Source: a virus
Strand: one strand, 5' to 3'
Length of the DNA stretch: 33,412 nucleotides
IMG/VR virus record: IMGVR_UViG_3300007631_000004
Coordinates: 1 to 33,412 of that record
The position numbers and the translations under genes are program-made. Positions 17,815 through 22,350 of the stretch are shown here, piece after piece (the stretch's first letter is position 1; each line of letters opens with the position of its first letter). Below the pieces are notes generated by a model, which did not search any database, had not been told where the DNA came from, and worked only from the letters and a program-made list of their open reading frames with translations.

Positions 17815-17940
17815 TTAGAGCTTCTCTATGCCGTCCTTAGTCGGGTCCACGTGACGGTGACAGACCGTAAGCGGCTCGTCGCTGTGGTCGGTTGGTTCGG
17901 CGTACTTTGCGTCATCGTAACAGCCGGGTGCTTGGCACAT
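17815..17940 (-). CDS. Small Cys/His protein, 41 aa
   Basis: ATG 17938-17940 to TAA 17815-17817. The product begins MCQAPGCYDDAKYAEPTDHS and contains C2, C7, C27 and H28/H30 (VCHRHVDP), compatible with a single zinc site C-x4-C / C-x-H-type. It ends DPTKDGIEKL. It is the only ORF in its cassette and is followed by the tRNA-like gene, which may be co-transcribed. Confidence 0.7.
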   Translation of the reverse strand: MCQAPGCYDDAKYAEPTDHSDEPLTVCHRHVDPTKDGIEKL

Positions 17941-17946
17941 TACATC

Positions 17947-17995
17947 CTATGCTTGTACCGGGAGGGACTTATAGATAGGGGAAGGCGGCAACATT
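17947..17995 (-). promoter_or_regulatory. Promoter of the 41-aa gene and tRNA-like gene
   Basis: TGTTGCCGCCTTCCC, then the box TATAAGTCC and CTCCCGGTACAAGCATAG. Confidence 0.7.
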
Positions 17996-18006
17996 TCAAC
18001 CCCCTC

Positions 18007-18065
18007 CCTTTAAGTATAGTTGTTGCCCTGCCTCAGCCACGCAGAGCAAAACCCTTACTTAAAGG
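18007..18065 (+). repeat. Intergenic palindrome, full (copy 30)
   Basis: Left arm CCTTTAAGTATAGTTG then TTGCCCTGC; right arm GCAGAGCAAAACCC then TTACTTAAAGG. The apex CTCAGCCAC is as in copy 28. Confidence 0.9.
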
Positions 18066-18095
18066 TGTCGGACTTCGACAACGACCGACCCCCGA

Positions 18096-18120
18096 CCTTT
18101 AAGTATAGTTGTTGCCCTGC
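18096..18120 (+). repeat. Intergenic palindrome, left arm only (copy 31)
   Basis: CCTTTAAGTATAGTTG then TTGCCCTGC, 31 bp from the end of full copy 30. No ORF lies between the two copies, as if a cassette had been lost. Confidence 0.85.
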
Positions 18121-18143
18121 GAAAGCCGCCGCCGGCCGCTTGA

Positions 18144-18173
18144 CTATGGGCCGTCGTCGTCCTGTGCCGCCAT
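18144..18173 (-). CDS. Micropeptide ending DDDGP, 9 aa
   Basis: ATG 18171-18173 to TAG 18144-18146; the product is MAAQDDDGP. It starts one base after the upstream stop (TGAGATG). The third member of the DDDGP set; the downstream hairpin of the other two is absent. Confidence 0.45.
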   Translation of the reverse strand: MAAQDDDGP

Positions 18174-18174
18174 C

Positions 18175-18312
18175 TCAGGCCACCTCCGCGGTGTCCCAGT
18201 TGTGCCGCTTGACGCGGGCTATGTCCGCGGGTGCACCGCAACTTTCGCACTCACTCGAAACGTGGTCCCAGTTCATCTCGCACCGTGCACAGTAGCGCGT
18301 GGCTCGTATCAT
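18175..18312 (-). CDS. Zinc-ribbon protein, 45 aa
   Basis: ATG 18310-18312 to TGA 18175-18177. The product begins MIRATRYCARCEMNWDHVSS and contains CARC (residues 8-11) and CESC (about 22-25), a minimal zinc-ribbon. A basic segment follows (ADIARVKRHNWDT). Function unknown. It is followed by a DDDGP micropeptide. Confidence 0.75.
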   Translation of the reverse strand: MIRATRYCARCEMNWDHVSSECESCGAPADIARVKRHNWDTAEVA

Positions 18313-18321
18313 GCTACACTC

Positions 18322-18350
18322 TACTTTTGGGTCGGGTGGGGTATAAATAC
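18322..18350 (-). promoter_or_regulatory. Promoter of the 45-aa zinc-ribbon gene
   Basis: The box ATTTATACCCC, then ACCCGACCCAAAAGTAG; the upstream motif is not evident. Confidence 0.7.
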
Positions 18351-18373
18351 ATCGCTTGAGTGACGAACCCCCA

Positions 18374-18432
18374 CCTTTAAGTATAGTTGTTGCCCTGCGG
18401 GGCGACAGCAGAGCGGAAACCCTACTTAAAGG
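18374..18432 (+). repeat. Intergenic palindrome, full (copy 32)
   Basis: Left arm CCTTTAAGTATAGTTG then TTGCCCTGC; right arm GCAGAGCGGAAACC then CTACTTAAAGG. The apex is GGGGCGACA. Confidence 0.9.
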
Positions 18433-18461
18433 TAGGGGGTGTCAAAAAGAAAACCGCCGGC

Positions 18462-18623
18462 TCAGATGAGGCCCGCCGAGCGCAGGGGTGAGGTGCACCC
18501 ACACTCCCCGTGCTCGTCCAAGTCGTCCTCGCACCTGTGGCCGTGGGGGCAGATGAGGGTGCCCATGCCGTCGGTCGTCCAGTCGGTGCCTTCGAGGAAC
18601 TGCTGTTTCATAGCGTCTGTCAT
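18462..18623 (-). CDS. Cys/His-rich small protein, 53 aa
   Basis: ATG 18621-18623 to TGA 18462-18464. The product begins MTDAMKQQFLEGTDWTTDGM and contains CPHGHRC (residues about 25-31) and HGECGC (about 38-43), enough ligands for one zinc site, though the spacing is not a standard ribbon. Function unknown. Single-gene cassette. Confidence 0.75.
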   Translation of the reverse strand: MTDAMKQQFLEGTDWTTDGMGTLICPHGHRCEDDLDEHGECGCTSPLRSAGLI

Positions 18624-18629
18624 GCTACA

Positions 18630-18660
18630 CCCTATGCTTGTATCGGGTACTACTTAACAC
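18630..18660 (-). promoter_or_regulatory. Promoter of the 53-aa gene
   Basis: The box TTAAGTAGTACC, then CGATACAAGCATAG. The upstream GGTTCGGCCCTATGCCG belongs to the second promoter class. Confidence 0.6.
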
Positions 18661-18684
18661 CTTCGGCATAGGGCCGAACCCCCA

Positions 18685-18743
18685 CCTTTAAGTATAGTTG
18701 TTGCCCTGCGGGGCGACAGCAGAGCGGAAACTCTACTTAAAGG
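18685..18743 (+). repeat. Intergenic palindrome, full (copy 33)
   Basis: Left arm CCTTTAAGTATAGTTG then TTGCCCTGC; right arm GCAGAGCGGAAAC then TCTACTTAAAGG. It is nearly identical to copy 32 including flanks, as expected from a recent duplication or gene conversion. Confidence 0.9.
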
Positions 18744-18776
18744 TAGGGGGTGTCAAAAAGAAAACCGCCGGCTTGC

Positions 18777-19007
18777 TCAGTAGTCTGCGCTACGCGGGTG
18801 GCCCTCGCTGAGCCTCTCGCGCCGCGTGCGTGGTTCCGTGTTGCGGTAGGCCTCGCGTCGACGCTCGTCGGACAGGTCGTCCACGGGCGTGTAGGCGGCC
18901 CCGTAGTTGACCTCGTGGCCCATCGCCTCTTCGTGGGCGCTGGCGTCGTCTGCGTCGGTGAAGCTGGCGGTGCAGTGTCGGCAGTGTGAGTCAACCTTCT
19001 GTGCCAT
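18777..19007 (-). CDS. C2H2 zinc-finger protein, 76 aa
   Basis: Start ATG 19005-19007 (MAQKVDSHCRHC). Residues 9-31 form a classical C2H2 finger: C9-x2-C12, F16, H25-x5-H31 (CRHCTASFTDADDASAHEEA then MGHE). The C-terminal half is Arg/Glu-rich and helical (LSDERRREAYRNTEPRTRRERLSEG). It may bind DNA or RNA. Similar single-finger proteins are common in archaeal viruses. Single-gene cassette. Confidence 0.8.
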   Translation of the reverse strand: MAQKVDSHCRHCTASFTDADDASAHEEAMGHEVNYGAAYTPVDDLSDERRREAYRNTEPRTRRERLSEGHPRSADY

Positions 19008-19017
19008 TGCAGGTAAA

Positions 19018-19060
19018 CCCACGAGCGGAAGGGTACTAAAGAGTTGGGTACCGGCAACCC
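19018..19060 (-). promoter_or_regulatory. Promoter of the zinc-finger gene
   Basis: GGTTGCCGGTACCC, then the box CTTTAGTACC and CTTCCGCTCG. Confidence 0.7.
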
Positions 19061-19076
19061 AAGTGGGTACCCCCTA

Positions 19077-19101
19077 CTTTTAAGTATGGTTATTGCCCTG
19101 C
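19077..19101 (+). repeat. Intergenic palindrome, left arm only (copy 34)
   Basis: ACTTTTAAGTATGGTTA then TTGCCCTGC, followed by a GC-rich tract and a CACTGTGTTTAC motif (19119-19130). Confidence 0.8.
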
Positions 19102-19288
19102 GGTGGCCCGGCGGCGGTCACTGTGTTTACCCTCTTGGGGAAGGTCGACGGCCGTCGTGGGGAAAGCCAACCCAACCCTCGGGGATGACAGGATGGCCCC
19201 AACCCTTACCTTTAAGTATAGTTCTTGCCCTGCGCTCGCCGGCCGACAGTCAGCCGGCCTCGGGGAAGGCGGTAAACACAGTGGTGCC
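19102..19288. other. Cassette-sized gap without a visible gene
   Basis: This stretch contains half-palindrome copy 35 and an inverted pair of CACTGTGTTTAC (19119-19130) and GTAAACACAGTG (19272-19283). I see no ORF with a start, stop and promoter. It looks like the remains of one or two cassettes whose genes were lost. Confidence 0.45.
19209..19233 (+). repeat. Intergenic palindrome, left arm only (copy 35)
   Basis: CCTTTAAGTATAGTTC then TTGCCCTGC, continuing into GCTCGCCGGCCGAC with no right arm. Confidence 0.85.
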
Positions 19289-19345
19289 CTACAGGCTGGC
19301 GAGGATGCCTGCTATGAGCGTCAGTGTGAGGATGAAGGTAATCAC
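19289..19345 (-). CDS. Tiny hydrophobic peptide, 18 aa
   Basis: GTG 19343-19345 overlaps the upstream stop (TGAGTG); it ends at TAG 19289-19291. The translation VITFILTLTLIAGILASL (first residue read as Met) is entirely hydrophobic, a single membrane segment. Comparable frames follow the genes at 14447 and 2786. Its small size makes it uncertain. Confidence 0.45.
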   Translation of the reverse strand: MITFILTLTLIAGILASL

Positions 19346-19429
19346 TCAAGCCACCTCCCGAAACGTCTCCAGCGTCGTCTCAGCGCCTATGTCTGTGGCT
19401 GTTCGACTACGTCGATAGCTCTCTGTCAT
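19346..19429 (-). CDS. Small protein, 27 aa
   Basis: ATG 19427-19429 to TGA 19346-19348. The product begins MTESYRRSRTATDIGAETTL and ends ETFREVA. It has a basic start and an acidic helical end. A box at leaderless distance supports the start. Function unknown. Its stop overlaps the GTG of the hydrophobic peptide. Confidence 0.55.
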   Translation of the reverse strand: MTESYRRSRTATDIGAETTLETFREVA

Positions 19430-19437
19430 GCGTTCGT

Positions 19438-19480
19438 CTCTTGGGGGCGGTTGGGTATCAAAAGTGGGGAAGGGGCAAGC
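19438..19480 (-). promoter_or_regulatory. Promoter of the 27-aa gene
   Basis: The box CTTTTGATACCC, then AACCGCCCCC; TTGCCCCTTCCCC lies upstream as a weak form of the conserved motif. Confidence 0.55.
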
Positions 19481-19496
19481 TAGTCGCCTACCCCTT

Positions 19497-19544
19497 CCTT
19501 TAAGTATAGTTGTTGCCCTGCACAACGAACAGCAGGGCAAGACC
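19497..19544 (+). repeat. Intergenic palindrome with decayed right outer arm (copy 36)
   Basis: Left arm CCTTTAAGTATAGTTG then TTGCCCTGC. The inner right arm GCAGGGCAA is a perfect complement, but the outer CTTAAAGG is replaced by CCAAATATAAAAAAC. It is the rightmost copy. Confidence 0.8.
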
Positions 19545-19550
19545 AAATAT

Positions 19551-19592
19551 AAAAAACTCCCACCCTCCCCTCGTGAAAGAGGAAGGTGGGGG
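19551..19592 (-). terminator. Intrinsic terminator of the 21342-19610 operon
   Basis: On the minus strand CCCACCTTCC pairs with GGAGGGTGGG (10 bp, one G-T), followed by AGTTTTTTATATTT. Confidence 0.75.
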
Positions 19593-19609
19593 TAAGTGGG
19601 CCGTCTGCC

Positions 19610-20098
19610 CTAGAGTGACTCCATCGTATCGATGGAGTATTTGAACTCGAAGTCAGTGTAGTGGCCACCGTTTGCCATGCTCCCGGCGCTCACCTCTTGG
19701 AAGGTGAACGCCGCGTCAAGCTCCTCTTCGAGCGTCGTCAGTGCCTCGTCAAGCCGGGGCCCGAGGTCGGTCGGGCTGGTCGCTTGTTGCGGTGCAATCG
19801 CGTTCACTCCAGCCGGGGCAAGCGTGAACTCGTTGTCTAGCTCTGACTCGTGGAAGTTGAGTTCGAGTAGCTGAGTCCCGAAGCTCGTAACCTCCCAATC
19901 GATTGAGCAGATTATGTCGTCAATCCGCTCAATGCTCGCGTTCCAGAGGTTGCGCTCTTCCATCTCGTCGCGGTCGTCCGCAACGATGCGAGTGTCAGTG
20001 TCGTACACCGTGATACGTCCCTCGTCCTCGTCAGAGGAGTTGATGTGCTCACGGAGCGATGCAACGACGTTGCGCTTGTCGGCGTAGCGTTCGTTCAT
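19610..20098 (-). CDS. Acidic hypothetical protein, 162 aa
   Basis: Unrecognised. An N-terminal helix with basic residues (NERYADKRNVVASLREHINSS) is followed by strands GRITVYDTDTRIVAD. A domain with IERIDDIICSIDWEVTSFGTQLLELNFHESELDNEFTLAPAGV comes next, then a helix LDEALTTLEEELDAAFTFQEV and strands HYTDFEFKYSIDTM. It is the last gene of a three-gene operon and is preceded by a GC hairpin leader (20104-20165), not by its own box. Confidence 0.8.
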   Translation of the reverse strand: MNERYADKRNVVASLREHINSSDEDEGRITVYDTDTRIVADDRDEMEERNLWNASIERIDDIICSIDWEVTSFGTQLLELNFHESELDNEFTLAPAGVNAIAPQQATSPTDLGPRLDEALTTLEEELDAAFTFQEVSAGSMANGGHYTDFEFKYSIDTMESL

Positions 20099-20103
20099 TG
20101 TAG

Positions 20104-20165
20104 TTCCCTCGACCGGGCACAGTGCCGCTCACTGCGCCCGTAAGCCGGGGAAGAGGGCCGGTCCC
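20104..20165 (-). repeat. Hairpin leader repeat, copy A
   Basis: On the minus strand it holds CGGGCGCAGTG, a 5-base loop, and CACTGTGCCCG (11 bp with one G-T), then GTCGAGGGA about 10 bases before the ATG at 20098. The same block of about 60 bp recurs at 20421-20484 in front of the next gene. It may act as a translational or processing element within the operon; GAGGG could serve as Shine-Dalgarno. Confidence 0.7.
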
Positions 20166-20414
20166 TCAGATTATGTCCGGGCCACCGGCCTTGAGGCACG
20201 GTGGGAGTGGCCTATCGGTGCCCGCCCGGTCGCAGTTGGCACAGAGGTCGTCAACCTCCGGTGCCTCCTCAGTCTCGTACACGTCCACGTTGTCTTGCCG
20301 CTCGTGCACGTGTAGGCCACAAGCCGTCTGCTGGAAGTGCCCAGCAACACTCGTGTAGCCTTTGTCAGTGACTCGGTGCGTCTTGCCGTCGGAAAGCGTG
20401 GTGTATTCCGTCAT
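20166..20414 (-). CDS. Zinc-binding hypothetical protein, 82 aa
   Basis: Start ATG 20412-20414 (MTEYTTLSDGKTHRVTDKGY). It contains ACGLHVHERQ (about residue 32) and LCANCDRAG (about 57), giving C, H, H and C-x2-C candidate ligands. The beta-rich N-terminus (KTHRVTDKGYTSVAGHFQQTACG) looks like haloarchaeal small zinc proteins. The middle gene of a three-gene operon, between the two hairpin leader repeats. Confidence 0.75.
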   Translation of the reverse strand: MTEYTTLSDGKTHRVTDKGYTSVAGHFQQTACGLHVHERQDNVDVYETEEAPEVDDLCANCDRAGTDRPLPPCLKAGGPDII

Positions 20415-20420
20415 TGGAAT

Positions 20421-20484
20421 CCCTCGACCGGGCACAGTGCCGCTCACTGCGCCCGTCAGCCGGGGATGAGGGCCCGTGCCCTCA
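20421..20484 (-). repeat. Hairpin leader repeat, copy B
   Basis: Nearly identical to copy A, including CGGGCGCAGTG / CACTGTGCCCG and GTCGAGGGA. It sits between the 286-aa gene and the 82-aa gene. The flanking CCCTCATC/CCCTCTTC differs slightly from copy A. A 15-bp piece (GTGCCCGGTCGAGGG) also occurs alone at 2598-2612 on the plus strand. Confidence 0.7.
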
Positions 20485-21342
20485 GTCGTTCCGCTCTATC
20501 GTAAGCCGGGCGTCGCGCCCCGCTTTGCCGTCGTTGTCCGGTGCGTGATACCGGGCAATCCAGTCTGCCTCGCAATCCCGAAGGTTGCCTCCGGAGCCCC
20601 GTTTCACCTGAACGGTGGTGTCCCGTTCAGGGAGGTAGAGGTCAATCCCCTTTGCCTCCGGGGTATCAATCCCCGTCGCCTCACTCACTTTCTCAGAGTG
20701 GGCAATCCACTCATCGTCATTGAGCGCCTCGCAGAGGACTTCTCCGGCAAGTTCCTCCACGCGGGCCCCCATGTAGACTTGGTACACCGTCTTGTACCAG
20801 ACGGCGTAATCAGTCATTTCACGGAGGTCTGAGCCCTCTTTCGCCTCCTCGTAGTTACCGTACTCAGGGAGGCGGTTTTCGCTAAGGGCCTTAAACTCCT
20901 CACCCACCTTGTAAGCGGCGTCGAAAACCGTCTTCTCAGAGGCGCTAAGGCGCTCTGCGACGCTTTCGCCGGTTGGGGTTCGGGCGTTACTCACTTGGGC
21001 CGTGAATTGCCATTCAGTGAGCGTATCGGCGTTCGTGGCGTGGTACTTATCCACCAGCCAGAAGCCGTGAGACGCCATATTACCGGCGTCTGACTCTGCG
21101 ACCTTTGCCAGTATGAGGTCCGCAAAGGACGAAAGCCCAAATTTCTGTTTGGGACTTGGGTTATCAGTCCTAATCTCACTCAGCTCAGACTCAAGGTCAT
21201 GAGCTGGTGGGATATGGACGACCGTACCCTCAGAGTCCACGTCAGAGACGCTGAGACCGCTTATCTCAGCCTCAAAGACGTGCGAATTGTCGTTGTCGGT
21301 TTGAAGGTCAGTACCTCGTAGGTAGCTTGGTTTGTCAGTCAT
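20482..21342 (-). CDS. Putative PD-(D/E)xK nuclease domain protein, 286 aa
   Basis: The C-terminal part has GIDLYLPERDTTVQVKRGS (residues 232-250), which fits the D-x(n)-(E/Q)xK signature of PD-(D/E)xK nucleases in the QxK form known from Mrr-like enzymes (D234, Q245, K247). E196/E197 lies in a preceding helix (ARVEELAGEVLCEAL). The N-terminal 180 residues are acidic with no recognised domain and include SEIRTDNPSPKQKFGLSSFADLILAKV and ASHGFWLVDKYHATNADTLTEWQFTAQVS. It could be a restriction-like nuclease acting on host DNA or a recombination enzyme. First gene of its operon. Assignment by motif only. Confidence 0.5.
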   Translation of the reverse strand: MTDKPSYLRGTDLQTDNDNSHVFEAEISGLSVSDVDSEGTVVHIPPAHDLESELSEIRTDNPSPKQKFGLSSFADLILAKVAESDAGNMASHGFWLVDKYHATNADTLTEWQFTAQVSNARTPTGESVAERLSASEKTVFDAAYKVGEEFKALSENRLPEYGNYEEAKEGSDLREMTDYAVWYKTVYQVYMGARVEELAGEVLCEALNDDEWIAHSEKVSEATGIDTPEAKGIDLYLPERDTTVQVKRGSGGNLRDCEADWIARYHAPDNDGKAGRDARLTIERND

Positions 21343-21371
21343 TGTTGAATCACCGTATACGGCCTATCCGA

Positions 21372-21417
21372 CTAAACTTAGTGACGACGCCCGCAAGCGT
21401 TAAGCCGTAAAACGCTT
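21372..21417 (-). promoter_or_regulatory. Promoter and operator of the 21342-19610 operon
   Basis: The box AGTTTAGTCGG lies about 36 bases from the ATG. Just upstream is AAGCGTT, 9 bases, AACGCTT (21395-21417), a perfect 7-bp inverted repeat in operator position. The array motif TTGCCGGTTCAC is absent, so this operon is regulated differently. Confidence 0.6.
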
Positions 21418-21730
21418 GATTTGACCACTTTCGCAATTTCCTAACCCTCTGTCTTAGGTCCAGTTAGACCACCTTAGACCGCCTAAGGCACACGTTGGGC
21501 CCCTTAGTGGGGCGCTCGCTTACATCATATTCCCAGTTACCCCGGAGGGCACAGGTGGAATACTCATCTTACCTGCCTGCCAGCAAATTAGCAGAGGGAC
21601 GGGTATCATATATATCTGTCGCATTAGGACGGAGGGCTAATTCGGCCGATTTCAGCAGGTACTGGGTCGCTACCCCCAGAATCCTATCTATAATGAACAA
21701 TCATGATATTTAGAGGCGGGCGGTCGCTCT

Positions 21731-21770
21731 ATGTACAGATGTGTACATCGATGTACAGATGTGTACACTC
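21731..21770 (+). repeat. Tandem 20-bp repeat of TGTACA palindromes
   Basis: ATGTACAGATGTGTACATCG is followed immediately by a second copy differing only in its last two to three bases. Each unit contains two TGTACA palindromes, giving four evenly spaced sites. It could be an operator array or replication iterons. Confidence 0.8.
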
Positions 21771-22128
21771 AGATTTGGTGATTCACAAAAATTCGTTTTG
21801 CTCAAGCGCAGATATTTTGGGGCGCACCCAAAAAATCTTGAGCTGTCAGTTTTTTTTTAAAATAAATAATTCACGCCGCGCCGCGAAAGAAGGCTACCGC
21901 TCACAGAAAATTACCTGTTCTCAAGCCCAGTTTTAGGTCATTTCGCTTCACTGACACTGACACCGTAACTCGGGGACGGCAAGGGTCTAAGATTCTCTGA
22001 GAGACCACACCCGGCGCAGTGTACCTACTCGAAATTGAATTTCACTCACCTGAGAGCCGGAACAGTCTCTTATCAAAGAACTGACATTGCGCTTGGGGAC
22101 GGAAGGATGGGCCGTGGGGAAGAATAGA

Positions 22129-22240
22129 CAAACACACTGTGCTTCTCCGGGGTGGAACAACCAAAAGACTTAAGACCCCACGGCACATTCCTTTCTTTAA
22201 AGAGAGAAGGTCCCCAAGGAGGGAGGCGCAGTGTGTTTAC
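22129..22240. repeat. Long inverted pair of the TGTGTTTAC motif
   Basis: CAAACACACTGTGC (22129-22142) and GCGCAGTGTGTTTAC (22226-22240) are inverted around about 85 bp. That interval contains the partly self-complementary CCTTTCTTTAAAGAGAGAAGG region (22190-22210). The same motif recurs singly across the array. Confidence 0.6.
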
Positions 22241-22309
22241 TTAATCTGAAAAAAGCATGACTCTCTTTGGAAAGGTAATGCAGTACTTGTCGAAGAGATA
22301 GTTCATCGA

Positions 22310-22350
22310 AAGGTTTAAGTACCCCCGGAACAAAACGCTTAAATACCTTT
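22310..22350 (+). promoter_or_regulatory. Promoter of the 22351 gene
   Basis: The box GGTTTAAGTACC is followed by CCCGGAAC, as in array promoters. A second box-like TTAAATACC lies 10 bases before ATG and is too close to serve it. Confidence 0.6.

Larger units (their letters stand above)
21343..22350. other. Divergent control region, partly AT-rich; candidate origin
   Basis: About 1 kb separates leftward from rightward genes. It holds the leftward operon promoter and a 7-bp inverted repeat (21395-21417), a CTTAGG/CCTAAG inverted repeat with two TTAGACC copies (21453-21487), and a tandem 20-bp TGTACA repeat (21731-21770). It also has an AT-rich tract with T9 (21780-21880), a CAAACACACTGTGC / GCGCAGTGTGTTTAC inverted pair (22129-22240), and the rightward promoter (22310-22350). 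I see no convincing gene. Confidence 0.6.

Noticed and set aside
813-19544. CRISPR array
   Set aside because: The repeats are palindromic and recur, but the intervals are genes of varied length with promoters, not short uniform spacers. No Cas genes are present.
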